From: Faunimonas pinastri
GTDB lineage: Bacteria; Pseudomonadota; Alphaproteobacteria; Rhizobiales; Afifellaceae
Assembly (NCBI RefSeq): GCF_900110915.1
Contig: NZ_FOFG01000001.1
Coordinates: 558,001 to 622,000, forward strand
Length of the DNA stretch: 64,000 nt
Direction of reading: 5' to 3'
This document shows positions 8,551-16,739 of the stretch, piece by piece. Numbering within the stretch: position 1 is the first letter of the stretch; every line of letters begins with the position of its first letter. The position numbers and the translations under genes were made by a program. A model generated the notes under the pieces. It searched no databases. It was not told where the DNA came from and was given only the letters and a program-made list of their open reading frames with translations.

Positions 8551-9336
8551 TCAGCTTCGGGGCGCGTGCAGGAAGGCCTTGATACGGTTGTGCTTGGCCT
8601 GCGCGTAGAGGAGCGAAAATCGGAAACCCTTGGAACCGCCGGAGAAGTGCCGGCGCAGGACGTAGTATTTGAAGAACTGCATCGGGAATTCGAGTGGCAG
8701 GCGCGCGGCGGCGAAGCGGCGCTTCTTCTTCTTTTCGCTCAACGTCAGCGTGGAATAGGCGCGCAGCTTCTCCGCCATATGCTCGAAGCTGCGGATGGAA
8801 TAGTGCAGCGCGTGCTGGTGCAACTGGCCGACGGGCTGCGTTCCGGTGACGACTTCATCGTAAACCAGACTGTCCCGAAAGCGTCCCACCCGCCGGTCGT
8901 AGAGGCGGACGTAATTGTGGTAATCCGCCCAGAGGCGGGGCTTCGTGTCGCCGGGATAGACGTGCTTGATGCGGAACCGGAAGAAGCGGGCCTGTGGCTC
9001 GCCGGGTGCGAAGAGAGCGCGGATTTCCGCCAGGAGTTCCAGCGAAGGCACCTCGTCGGCATCGAGGTTCAAGAGCCAGTCGTGCCGGCACTGCTCCTCG
9101 CCGAACCGCTTCTGCGGCCCGAAGCCGACCCAGTCGTTGTGGATCACCCGCGCGCCGAACCTCTCCGCCACCGCGACCGTGTCGTCGGTGGAGCCGGAAT
9201 CGATCACCACGAGGTCGTCCGTGATCCCGCGAACGGCGGCCAGGACGGCTCCGATGCGGTCAGCTTCGTTCTTGGCGATCAGGAAGACGGAAAGGCCGGC
9301 GACGGGCGAAGGGTCGGCGGACGGGGAGGCGGGCAA
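8551..9336 (-). CDS. Family 2 glycosyltransferase, LPS-core type
   Basis: Cytosolic GT-A fold glycosyltransferase of 261 residues, similar to the LgtF/WaaE group that adds glucose to lipopolysaccharide inner core. Seen are SVFLIAKNEADRI, VVIDSGSTDDTV, a metal-binding LLNLDADEVPS and a basic C-terminal region (KKKKRRFAAARLP). The start is TTG with GGAAGA a few bases upstream. The acceptor sugar cannot be inferred. It sits 140 bp upstream of uvrC on the same strand and probably has its own promoter in the 9337-9568 gap. Confidence 0.85.
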   Translation of the reverse strand: MPASPSADPSPVAGLSVFLIAKNEADRIGAVLAAVRGITDDLVVIDSGSTDDTVAVAERFGARVIHNDWVGFGPQKRFGEEQCRHDWLLNLDADEVPSLELLAEIRALFAPGEPQARFFRFRIKHVYPGDTKPRLWADYHNYVRLYDRRVGRFRDSLVYDEVVTGTQPVGQLHQHALHYSIRSFEHMAEKLRAYSTLTLSEKKKKRRFAAARLPLEFPMQFFKYYVLRRHFSGGSKGFRFSLLYAQAKHNRIKAFLHAPRS

Positions 9337-9505
9337 TTCGGTCTTCCAGGAATGTCAGGTTGGTACGCCCGCCTTCATAAGCGTCCTCTGCCCGTGTGGA
9401 AAGGGTCTGTTGCAGGAAGAACACAGCGCCGGGAAAGTGCCCGCCGACCGATTTTTGCCATGAACCGGACGCGGGGGGCGATCATTGTTGAGACAGAAAA
9501 GCTCG

Positions 9506-9522
9506 GTAAACGATGTGTTTAC
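9506..9522. promoter_or_regulatory. Inverted repeat upstream of the outer-membrane protein gene
   Basis: GTAAAC (9506-9511) and GTTTAC (9517-9522) form a perfect inverted repeat with a five-base spacer, 47 bp before the next start codon. Its size and place suit an operator. The binding protein is unknown. Confidence 0.4.
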
Positions 9523-9568
9523 GACTGCATCTTAAAGCGGGCTTCTCGGTTTACCTCGGAGTCTTGTC

Positions 9569-10219
9569 ATGCGTATCCGTGTTCTTCTCGCTTCTGCGGC
9601 GCTTAGCGTCGCTGCCGTCCCCGCCTTCGCTGCCGACTTCGGCAACTATCAGGCCGCGCCCGCGCCGGCCTATTCCGCGGCTCCCGCCATGCGCGACTGG
9701 TCGGGCCTCGAAATCGGCGCCCTGCTTGGCTATTCCTTCGGCAATTCCGACATGCATCCGCGCGGTCGCTCCAGCATTCACAATGACGGTGCAAGCGGCG
9801 TCGATGGCGGCGTCTATGCCGGCTACAACATCCAGCAGAACAACTTCGTGGCCGGTGTCGAAGGCGACATCGTCGGCTCCGGCGCGCATGGCCGCGATGC
9901 GGGCTTCAAGGCCGAGCAGAACTGGGAAGCCACCCTGCGCGGCAAGGTCGGCTATTCGCTCAACCAGTTCCTGCTGTACGGCACGGGCGGCGCGGCTCTC
10001 GGCAACCTCAAGGTTGCTCATGACGGCACCGACGACGATCACACTGCATGGGGCTGGACGGCCGGCGTCGGCGGCGAGGCTATGCTGACGAACCGCATCA
10101 CCGCCCGCGTCGAATACCGCTACACCGACTACGAGAACAAGAATTTCGACATCGCACCGCGCACCAAGGCGGACCTGTCGAACAACTCGATCCGCGCCGG
10201 CGTCGGTTACAAGTTCTAA
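9569..10219 (+). CDS. Outer-membrane beta-barrel protein, Omp25/Omp31/RopB family
   Basis: 216-residue precursor with a signal peptide cleaved at about AFA-ADF (residues 21-22). An alanine/proline-rich linker is followed by an eight-strand barrel ending GVGYKF with the terminal aromatic needed for outer-membrane assembly. WSGLEIGALLGYSFG and VEYRYTDYENKNFDIAP are typical of the Brucella Omp25/Omp31 and rhizobial RopB group. These abundant proteins contribute to envelope integrity. The ATG has GGAG upstream. A strong terminator follows at 10249-10280, so the gene is monocistronic. Confidence 0.9.
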   Translation: MRIRVLLASAALSVAAVPAFAADFGNYQAAPAPAYSAAPAMRDWSGLEIGALLGYSFGNSDMHPRGRSSIHNDGASGVDGGVYAGYNIQQNNFVAGVEGDIVGSGAHGRDAGFKAEQNWEATLRGKVGYSLNQFLLYGTGGAALGNLKVAHDGTDDDHTAWGWTAGVGGEAMLTNRITARVEYRYTDYENKNFDIAPRTKADLSNNSIRAGVGYKF

Positions 10220-10248
10220 GACAACGCTCGCTTCCGAGTGAGCGTCAG

Positions 10249-10280
10249 AGGGCCCGAACCCGCCGGTTCGGGCCCTTTTT
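10249..10280 (+). terminator. Rho-independent terminator after the Omp25-like gene
   Basis: AGGGCCCGAACC (10249-10260) pairs with GGTTCGGGCCCT (10265-10276) across a CGCC loop, followed by TTTT. A smaller hairpin (CGCTC...GAGTGAGCG) lies just upstream. The GST gene converges from the right. Confidence 0.88.
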
Positions 10281-10300
10281 CATGGCCGGACATCTCCGGC

Positions 10301-10903
10301 TCAGTGAACCCCGGTCGCCTCGAAGGCGGGAACGGCGGCGCTGAAGTCGGCCAGCCATTGCTGCAGGCGCGGATAGGTCCCGCGCCATTCGCCGTCGAAG
10401 CGGAAGTCGAGATAACCGAGCGCGCAGGCCAGCGCGATCTCGCCGACATGGGGCGAAGCGCCGGGATCGGCGACATTGGCCTCCAGCCATTCCAGTCCGC
10501 GCCGGACCTTGTCAGCCTGGTAGTCCAGCCAGGGCTGATGCTGCTTTTCCTCAGGCCGGAAGCGTCTCTCGTAGACCTGCAGGATCGAGGCATCGATGAT
10601 CCCGTCGGCCAGCGACTGCATGGTGAGCGCCGCGAAGCGGCCCTGTTCCGTCGGAATGATAGCGCCCCGCCCGGCCTGCTCGTCCAGCCATTCCAGGATG
10701 ACGCGCGAATCGTAGAGCGTAGTTCCGTCCTCGGTGATCAGCACCGGAATCTTGCCCAGCGGGTTCTGCTGGCGGACGCTGTCCTCGGGATCGGCGGTAT
10801 TGGTCGCCTCGATCTGCAGGCGACCGAAGAGGCCGCAGAGATGCGCGGCGATCTTGATCTTGCGGCCAAAGGGGGAGGGCGGTGACGAGCGCAGGACCCA
10901 CAT
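10301..10903 (-). CDS. Glutathione S-transferase family protein
   Basis: 200-residue cytosolic GST: an N-terminal thioredoxin-like domain (SSPPSPFGRKIKIAAHLCG, LGKIPVLITEDGTTLYDSRV with the cis-Pro and Ser for glutathione binding) and an all-helical C-terminal domain (HVGEIALACALGYLDFRF). The start chosen is the ATG at 10903 preceded by GAGGAAC; upstream in-frame sequence is not GST-like. It follows the RNase T2 gene by 35 bp on the same strand. Substrate is unknown. Confidence 0.9.
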   Translation of the reverse strand: MWVLRSSPPSPFGRKIKIAAHLCGLFGRLQIEATNTADPEDSVRQQNPLGKIPVLITEDGTTLYDSRVILEWLDEQAGRGAIIPTEQGRFAALTMQSLADGIIDASILQVYERRFRPEEKQHQPWLDYQADKVRRGLEWLEANVADPGASPHVGEIALACALGYLDFRFDGEWRGTYPRLQQWLADFSAAVPAFEATGVH

Positions 10904-10938
10904 AACTGTTCCTCGGAGATAACGAAAAGGGAAGCCGC

Positions 10939-11637
10939 CTAGCGGGAGGCGGCGGGGAAGACGACCCGGTTGCGCTGGCAGCCGGCGCGATCGACCTCGG
11001 CGCAGCGGCGGAAATCCAGGTTCCGCGTCATGCAGATGCGGACCTCCTGCACCGCCTGGCCCTTGCAGGCGAGTGCGATGCCGGCCGGCGAAAGCCCGGG
11101 ATTGGCGACGACGAAGGCGTTCTCGACCTCGCGCGCGGAGGAATATTGCGGCGCGTCGGCGCTGCGCAGCAGTGGCGGAATCCGAACGCGGCTCACCGCC
11201 TCGCGCAGCTTGTCCAGATAGGCCTTCTGGTCCAGCCCCATGCAGGTGCCGTGCTTGCGCCATTCATGCTGGAGCAGCGACCGGTCAGGGAAGAGGTCCG
11301 TCGCCGCCGACGCAAGCGAGCGCGGTATATTGTACGGCTCGTCCGTCCGGCAGGAATCGGGAAAGCCGTGCTCGTATTGCGGCCAGAGCCCGTGCAGCGT
11401 GAAGGCCCGGCCGCTTTCCAGGCAGGGACGGTCCGGCGCATCGATCCGGCAATGGGTCGGGGCCCAGCTCAGCGCCAGCACGTAGAAATCGAAATCGCCG
11501 GTCCTGTCGGGCGACCGTTCCTGCGCGAAGGCCGGAAGAAGGGAGCCGCAGAGCAGGAGAATCGAAAGCGCGAGGCGGCAGAACGCGCCCCGCGCCCTTG
11601 AGATAGCGACGTCCGCGATCAACGGACGGTCCGGCAA
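10939..11637 (-). CDS. Ribonuclease T2 family protein, exported
   Basis: Secreted or periplasmic endoribonuclease of 232 residues that cleaves RNA through 2',3'-cyclic phosphates. Both catalytic histidine motifs are intact: FTLHGLWPQYE (CAS1) and HEWRKHGTCMG (CAS2). A signal peptide covers about residues 1-38, ending LLPAFAQ. Cysteines in CLESGR, CRTDEP, CKGQ and CQRN could form disulfides. Its start lies 19 bp inside the end of the upstream exported-protein gene, suggesting coupled translation. Confidence 0.9.
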   Translation of the reverse strand: MPDRPLIADVAISRARGAFCRLALSILLLCGSLLPAFAQERSPDRTGDFDFYVLALSWAPTHCRIDAPDRPCLESGRAFTLHGLWPQYEHGFPDSCRTDEPYNIPRSLASAATDLFPDRSLLQHEWRKHGTCMGLDQKAYLDKLREAVSRVRIPPLLRSADAPQYSSAREVENAFVVANPGLSPAGIALACKGQAVQEVRICMTRNLDFRRCAEVDRAGCQRNRVVFPAASR

Positions 11638-12068
11638 TCCCCGTCATGCACGCGCCACGGATCGAGACCGTCGACGCAGAAATCGACGCCGCGGCCGACC
11701 GAAGCGTAGCCCATGCCCTTCTCGATCACGTAGTAGACCGGCCGGCTCTGGCCGTTGTTGAAGACGGCGCGCGCGGTGCAGCGCTCCTTCGGGATCATCG
11801 AGGGGTTGTCGACGCCGCCGACCTGAGGCCGGGGTTCCTGCAGCGCCGCGATCAGAATGCCGCGGTGCCAGGTGTGCTGGTCAGACCAGTTGTAATGATC
11901 CTCGATGCGCGACAGGATGCCGGTATCGGCGCACTGGCTGGGAACAGCCGTCACCGTGGTGGTCTCGGTGGCGTAATACGGCATGTCGGCGGCCAGTGCC
12001 GGCGCCGCGGCGATGGCGGGCAGGCCGGCCAGCAGCAGCGAAGCGGAAAGAAGCGACCGGAGTTTCAT
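11619..12068 (-). CDS. Small exported protein of unknown function
   Basis: 149-residue precursor with a clear signal peptide (MKLRSLLSASLLLAGLPAIA then AAPALA-ADMPYY). The mature part contains HYNWSDQHTWHRG, three cysteines and the ending VHDGDCRTVR. I do not recognise a catalytic family. AGAGG precedes the ATG. Its 3' end overlaps the RNase T2 start by 19 bp, so the two exported proteins are likely co-made. A partner or inhibitor role would be a guess. Confidence 0.75.
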   Translation of the reverse strand: MKLRSLLSASLLLAGLPAIAAAPALAADMPYYATETTTVTAVPSQCADTGILSRIEDHYNWSDQHTWHRGILIAALQEPRPQVGGVDNPSMIPKERCTARAVFNNGQSRPVYYVIEKGMGYASVGRGVDFCVDGLDPWRVHDGDCRTVR

Positions 12069-12209
12069 GCAAACCTCTGCTGGATTGTTGCGGCGACCAT
12101 GCGACGGCGGAGGTTGTTAATCAAGCTTAATGCCCCCGCGCCAATCCGCGCGGAGCGTTGAAACCGGATTTGGCTTCCGGTCGTATCTCCTGTGCAACGG
12201 AGGAACGGC

Positions 12210-13043
12210 ATGTCTGATCGAATGATGGCCTCCCGCAAGGTGCGAACCCGCCGGCACGGGATCGTCGTGCGCATCACCCATTGGGTGAATGTGCTCTGCA
12301 TGACAGTGCTGTTGATGAGCGGCCTGCAGATCTTCAACGCGCATCCGGCTCTTTATTGGGGAACGCAATCGAACTTCGACCATCCCATCCTTCGGCTGGG
12401 CTCTGAGGAGACGCCCGACGGTTCGGTGAAGGGCGTCACCACCATCGCGGGCCATTCCGCCGATAGCACCGGCGTGCTGGGCGCCAGCAAGGTGAACGGC
12501 GAGATGACGGCGCGCGGCTTTCCTTCGTGGATCACGCTGCCCAGCTACCAGGATCTCGCGGACGGACGGCGCTGGCACTTCTTCTTCGCCTGGCTCTTCG
12601 TGTTGAACGGCGCGGTTTACCTTCTCTCGCTGATCGTCTCCGGCCACTGGCGCGGGATGATCCCGTCCGGCGCGCAGCTCCGTCATATCGGCGGCTCCAT
12701 CCGGGACCACATGCGCCTGCGCTTTCCCAAAGGCGAGGAAGCGCGCACCTACAATGTGCTGCAGCGGCTCACCTATCTCGTGCTGATCCTCGTGGTGATC
12801 CCCGTGCTCGTGCTGGGTGGGCTCACGATGTCGCCGGGGCTCGATTCGGTATTTTCCGGCCTGCTCGATCTTTTCGGAGGGCGCCAGTCGGCGCGGACCG
12901 TGCATTTCCTCATGGCGTTCGCGCTGCTGCTCTTCACGCTGGTGCATGTCGTGATGGTGCTGCTCTCGGGCTTCCTCAACAACATGCGCTCGATGATCAC
13001 CGGTACCTATGTGATCGAGGAGGAGGGCCGTTCAGATGGCTGA
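12210..13043 (+). CDS. Cytochrome b561-type membrane subunit
   Basis: About 277 residues with four to five membrane helices and histidines placed for two b-hemes: VVRITHWVNVLCM, WHFFFAWLFVLNGAVY, TVHFLMAFALLLFTLVHVVM. This is the Ni/Fe-hydrogenase or thiosulfate-reductase type cytochrome b domain. It overlaps the next gene, a sulfite-oxidase-fold molybdoprotein, by 8 bp, so it probably exchanges electrons between that protein and the quinone pool. The ATG at 12210 is preferred over the GTG at 12192 because GGAGG lies at 12199-12203. Confidence 0.87.
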   Translation: MSDRMMASRKVRTRRHGIVVRITHWVNVLCMTVLLMSGLQIFNAHPALYWGTQSNFDHPILRLGSEETPDGSVKGVTTIAGHSADSTGVLGASKVNGEMTARGFPSWITLPSYQDLADGRRWHFFFAWLFVLNGAVYLLSLIVSGHWRGMIPSGAQLRHIGGSIRDHMRLRFPKGEEARTYNVLQRLTYLVLILVVIPVLVLGGLTMSPGLDSVFSGLLDLFGGRQSARTVHFLMAFALLLFTLVHVVMVLLSGFLNNMRSMITGTYVIEEEGRSDG

Positions 13044-13812
13044 TCCGATGAACCGCCGGGGGTTTCTCACCCGCGCCTCGCTGCTCTCGTCTTCGCTGCT
13101 GCTGTCGGGCTGCGATCCGCTGGTGCAGCAATCGTGGTTCCGCAACATCCTCTACGGCGCGGAGAACGTCACGCGGTCCGTGCAGGGGCTCTTCCTGTCC
13201 GACGCGCGGCTCGCGCCGGAATATTCGGAAGCCGATATTTCGCCGAAGTTTCGCGCCAACGGGACGATCCGGCCGGACGATGACGACTACACCGCTCTGG
13301 CCGCCGACGATTTCTCGAACTGGAAGCTCGAGGTTGGCGGGCTGGTCGAGCGGCCCGCTTCCTATTCGCTCGCCGATCTTCGGGGCATGCCGTCGCGCAC
13401 GCAGATCACCCGGCACGATTGCGTGGAAGGATGGAGCTGCATCGGCAAGTGGAAGGGCGTCCCCCTTGCGCATGTGCTCGATCTCGTCGGGCTGAAGCCG
13501 CAGGCGCGCTTCATCGTCTTCTACTGCGCGGACACGATGGAGCAGACGCTGGATGGCGAGGCGAAATACTACGAATCCGTGGCCATCGCGGATGCCCGCC
13601 ACCCCCAGACGATCCTTGCCTACGAGATGAACGATCAGGTTCTACCCATCCCGCACGGGGCGCCGCTGCGCCTGCGGCTGGAGCGCCAGCTCGGCTACAA
13701 GATGGCGAAATACATCATGAAGATCGAGGCGGTGGAGAGCCTGAAAGAGATCAATGGGGGCAATGGCGGCTATTGGGAAGACAACGGCTACGAATGGTAT
13801 GCCGGGATATAG
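13036..13812 (+). CDS. Sulfite-oxidase-fold molybdopterin oxidoreductase, predicted Tat lipoprotein
   Basis: 258 residues with a mononuclear molybdopterin-binding domain of the SUOX/YedY type. The Mo-coordinating Cys is C129 in RHDCVEGWS; GKWKGVPLAHVLDLVG and PHGAPLRLRLERQLGYKMAKYI follow. The N-terminus has a twin arginine (MNRRGFLTRAS) and a lipobox LLSGC with C26, predicting a Tat-exported, lipid-anchored periplasmic enzyme. It is translationally coupled to the upstream cytochrome b. It differs from MsrP by the lipobox and partner type; the substrate is unknown. The moaD and moaE genes nearby help make its cofactor. Confidence 0.87.
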   Translation: MADPMNRRGFLTRASLLSSSLLLSGCDPLVQQSWFRNILYGAENVTRSVQGLFLSDARLAPEYSEADISPKFRANGTIRPDDDDYTALAADDFSNWKLEVGGLVERPASYSLADLRGMPSRTQITRHDCVEGWSCIGKWKGVPLAHVLDLVGLKPQARFIVFYCADTMEQTLDGEAKYYESVAIADARHPQTILAYEMNDQVLPIPHGAPLRLRLERQLGYKMAKYIMKIEAVESLKEINGGNGGYWEDNGYEWYAGI

Positions 13813-13924
13813 GGGGCGGGGGAATCTAGGGAGCTGGGCCGCGACCGTGAACCGTGCGGGCCGCTGGCGAGACGCCGCGGGATAGCTTAACTCTGGGGAG
13901 GCAACGCAGGGCCGGGGAGCCTCC

Positions 13925-14314
13925 ATGATCGTCCAATCCAATCTCGACCGGGAATTCGAGGCAATCGAGGACGTCTGGTCGCCGCGCGTCATCGCCGAGG
14001 CGAACGGGCAATATGTGAAGATCGCCCGCGCCCGGGGCGAGTTCGTCTGGCACGCCCATGCGGCGGAGGACGAGTTCTTTTTGGTCCATCGCGGCGAACT
14101 GGTCATTCACTACCGCGACGGCGAGGACGTGGTGCTCGGGCCCGGCGATTTCCACGTCGTGCCGCGCGGCCGCGAGCACATGACGGAAGCGCGGGAGGAA
14201 TGCTGGATCCTCATGGTCGAGCCGGTCTCGACCCGCCACACGGGCGAGACGGAATCCGATCTGACCAAGCCTGTCGAGGCGCAGATCGCGCATCTTACGG
14301 ATGTGGGTCGGTAG
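13925..14314 (+). CDS. Cupin-domain protein
   Basis: 129-residue single-domain cupin. Motif 1 is visible as FVWHAHAAEDEFFLVHRGEL (two His and Glu metal ligands) and motif 2 as LGPGDFHVVPRGREHMTEA. GGGGAG precedes the ATG. It is 110 bp after the molybdoprotein gene. Small cupins of this type have varied roles, so no specific function is assigned. Confidence 0.85.
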   Translation: MIVQSNLDREFEAIEDVWSPRVIAEANGQYVKIARARGEFVWHAHAAEDEFFLVHRGELVIHYRDGEDVVLGPGDFHVVPRGREHMTEAREECWILMVEPVSTRHTGETESDLTKPVEAQIAHLTDVGR

Positions 14315-14798
14315 AGGGGGCGGAGGACGGGAACCGGACGTAAGTGAGAGAGAGACCGAGTGCGGCGGCGATATTCATGAGAACCGCAACGAGCGACAGG
14401 CGAGGCGAAACAGCGTCCGGCGAAAAGACCGGGTCGTAGCAGCCATCCTCCCGGGGTACGACCGTGACCTGCGGCCGACATCGAAAGCGTAGGACGAGCC
14501 GGACAGGCGCTTCAGGACCTCGCAGTGAACCGGTCCGGCGTCCGTCGACCGGTCGAACGCCAGCATGACCCGCGTATCGTCACGGTCCCGGCGCCCCTTA
14601 TCCGCCACGATTGGAGGCGGTGATCAGGGCCACGACCGGGGTGCCGTCGCGAAGGAGAGCCGCTTCGCGGAGACATTTGAGATGCCAGGCGACGGGGAGG
14701 GGCAACACGGAAACGGCGCTGATTCCGCAAAGCGGCAGAAATTCTTTGCCGCCGATCTTGCCGCGATATTTCCAGTTGGCAGCCATCCAGCCGCGCTT
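14315..14798. other. 484-bp gap with no supported gene
   Basis: Between the cupin gene and the 3' end of the lsrB-like gene. Two short minus-strand frames (14598-14786 and 14375-14608) overlap in different frames and could be a decayed small gene, but neither has a ribosome-binding site or a family match. There is no terminator-like T-run. In Sinorhizobium the AbcR RNAs lie downstream of lsrB; I see no such RNA structure here. Confidence 0.4.
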
Positions 14799-15689
14799 TC
14801 AGTGCGCCCAGCGCCTCGCATTGGCGACGAGGAAATCGCGGAAGACCACGGCGCGCGTGGATTCCTTCAGTTCGCTCGGATAGACGAAAAACGTGTCCAT
14901 GCTCGGCACGTCAATCTCCGGCATGATCGTCACGAGGTTGTTCTCGCTGGAGATCATGTAGTCCGGCAGAAGCGCGAGCCCGGCGCCGCGCTCCACGGCC
15001 CGGCGCATGGCCACGAGATTGTTCACGGCCAATGCGAAGGGGCGCGGATTGAAAAGGTCGCGTCCGGCCGTTCTCAGCCAGTTCAGGTCCTTGAGGTTCG
15101 GCGGGGCGTTGTCGCCAAAGACGATGATGCGATGATCGTCGAGATCGGCCGTCGATTTTGGCTGGCCGAACCGCTTCAGGTAGTCCGGCGCCGCATAAAG
15201 ATGGAAGTGCACCGTGAAGAGCTTGCGCTGGATCAGGTCCGGCTGCGTCGGCGGGCGGAAGCGGATCGCGACGTCGGCCTCGCGCATGGCGACATCGAGC
15301 TCGGTATCCTCCAGGATCAGTTGCAGGCTGATGCCCGGATGCAGGTCGAGGAACTCGTTGACGCGGGAGGCCAGCCAGGTGGAGCCGATGCCGACGGTGG
15401 TGGTGACGCGCAGCGTACCCGTAGGCTGGGCGCGGGAATCGGCGAGGCGGCCGCGCACTTCCTCCAGCTTCAGCGTCATGTCCTGCGCGGCGCGCATCAG
15501 GAGTTCGCCCTGTTCGGTCGGGATCAGCCCGCGCGCGTGGCGATGGAAAAGGGGAGTGCCGAGTTCCTGCTCAAGCGCGCTGACCTGACGGCTCACTGCC
15601 GACTGGCTCATGTTCAGCGCGTCGCCCGCGCGCGTGAAAGAGCCGGCCTGTGCCGCTGCGTGGAATATTCGGAGCTTGTCCCAGTCCAT
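14799..15689 (-). CDS. lsrB: LysR-family regulator, LsrB/VtlR-like
   Basis: 296-residue LysR-type regulator. The N-terminus MDWDKLRIFHAAAQAGSFTR and helix-turn-helix LNMSQSAVSRQVSALE are close to rhizobial LsrB and Brucella VtlR, and the gene lies beside trxB as in Sinorhizobium. LsrB controls oxidative-stress and lipopolysaccharide genes; VtlR activates AbcR-type small RNA genes. The protein contains no cysteine, unlike the redox-sensitive Sinorhizobium protein as I recall it. Start is the ATG at 15689. A candidate small RNA lies upstream of the ELM1-family gene at about 18.1 kb. Confidence 0.85.
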   Translation of the reverse strand: MDWDKLRIFHAAAQAGSFTRAGDALNMSQSAVSRQVSALEQELGTPLFHRHARGLIPTEQGELLMRAAQDMTLKLEEVRGRLADSRAQPTGTLRVTTTVGIGSTWLASRVNEFLDLHPGISLQLILEDTELDVAMREADVAIRFRPPTQPDLIQRKLFTVHFHLYAAPDYLKRFGQPKSTADLDDHRIIVFGDNAPPNLKDLNWLRTAGRDLFNPRPFALAVNNLVAMRRAVERGAGLALLPDYMISSENNLVTIMPEIDVPSMDTFFVYPSELKESTRAVVFRDFLVANARRWAH

Positions 15690-15740
15690 GGTGCTCGCCC
15701 TGAAGGCACCTTTCTGTTTTTGGCCCCGCGGGGCAGGTGA

Positions 15741-16739
15741 TTATTCGGCCGCATCCCTCATGGCTTCAAGGCCGAAGATGTACTTTTCTGCTTCCAGCGC
15801 CGCCATGCAGCCCTGGCCGGCGGCGGTGACCGCCTGCCGGAACACGTCGTCGGTCACGTCGCCGGCGGCGAAAACGCCGGGAATGTCGGTCGCGGTGGAA
15901 TCCGGCGCCGTCCAGATATAGCCGCCATCCTTCAGCCGGAGCTGCCCCTCGAAGAGGGACGAGGCCGGCGCATGGCCGATGGCGACGAAGATGCCGTCCA
16001 TCGAGCGCTCCTCGACCGCGCCGGTGCGGACGTTCTTGAGCTTCGCGCCGGTGACCGAGGGCGGGAAGCCGCCCGCGCCCACCACTTCGTCCAGCACGGT
16101 TTCCCAGATCACCTCGACATTGGCGCGCGCGAGCAGGCGATCCTGCATGATGCGCTCGGCGCGGAAGCCGTCGCGGCGGTGGATCACCGTCACCTTGCCG
16201 GCGAGATGCGAAAGATAGAGCGCTTCTTCCACGGCGGTGTTGCCGCCGCCGATCACCAGCACGTCCTTGCCGCGATAGAAGAAGCCGTCGCAGGTGGCGC
16301 AGGCGGAAACGCCGAAGCCCTTGAAGCGCTCTTCCGAGGGCAGGCCCAGCCAGCGTGCCTGCGCGCCCGTGGCGATGACGAGGCAATCGCAGGTCCAGAC
16401 CGCGCCGCTGTCGAGCTTGAGACGGAACGGCCGCTGGTTGAGATCGGCCTCGACGACGATGTCCTCCACCATCCGGGTGCCGACATGGATCGCCTGCTCG
16501 CGCATCTGCTCCATCAGCCAGGGACCCTGGATCGGCTGAGCGAAGCCCGGATAGTTTTCAACCTCGGTGGTGATGGTGAGCTGGCCGCCCGTCTGCGGGC
16601 CGGCGACGAGCACCGGCTCCAGCATGGCGCGCGCGGCATAGATCGCGGCGGTGTAGCCGGCCGGACCCGAGCCAAGGATCAGGAGCTTGGCGTGGTTGGC
16701 GGGCGTCATGTTGGCGGGCGTCTTCTGGGCGGGCGTCAT
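15741..16739 (-). CDS. trxB: Thioredoxin reductase
   Basis: FAD/NADPH-dependent reductase of thioredoxin, about 332 residues. FAD-binding [16 protein letters not shown] near the N-terminus, redox-active CATC in [18 protein letters not shown]-binding [13 protein letters not shown] and a C-terminal [20 protein letters not shown] are intact. The first ATG overlaps the upstream ELM1-family stop (ATGA), but a second in-frame ATG at 16709 gives the usual N-terminus. Between them ACGCCCGCC is repeated three times. The lsrB-like gene follows after 51 bp. Confidence 0.95.
   Translation of the reverse strand: MTPAQKTPANMTPANHAKLLILGSGPAGYTAAIYAARAMLEPVLVAGPQTGGQLTITTEVENYPGFAQPIQGPWLMEQMREQAIHVGTRMVEDIVVEADLNQRPFRLKLDSGAVWTCDCLVIATGAQARWLGLPSEERFKGFGVSACATCDGFFYRGKDVLVIGGGNTAVEEALYLSHLAGKVTVIHRRDGFRAERIMQDRLLARANVEVIWETVLDEVVGAGGFPPSVTGAKLKNVRTGAVEERSMDGIFVAIGHAPASSLFEGQLRLKDGGYIWTAPDSTATDIPGVFAAGDVTDDVFRQAVTAAGQGCMAALEAEKYIFGLEAMRDAAE

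Noticed and set aside
14315-14798. AbcR-type RNA pair downstream of lsrB as in Sinorhizobium
   Set aside because: No terminator hairpin with T-run on either strand and no paired CU-rich loops were found here.
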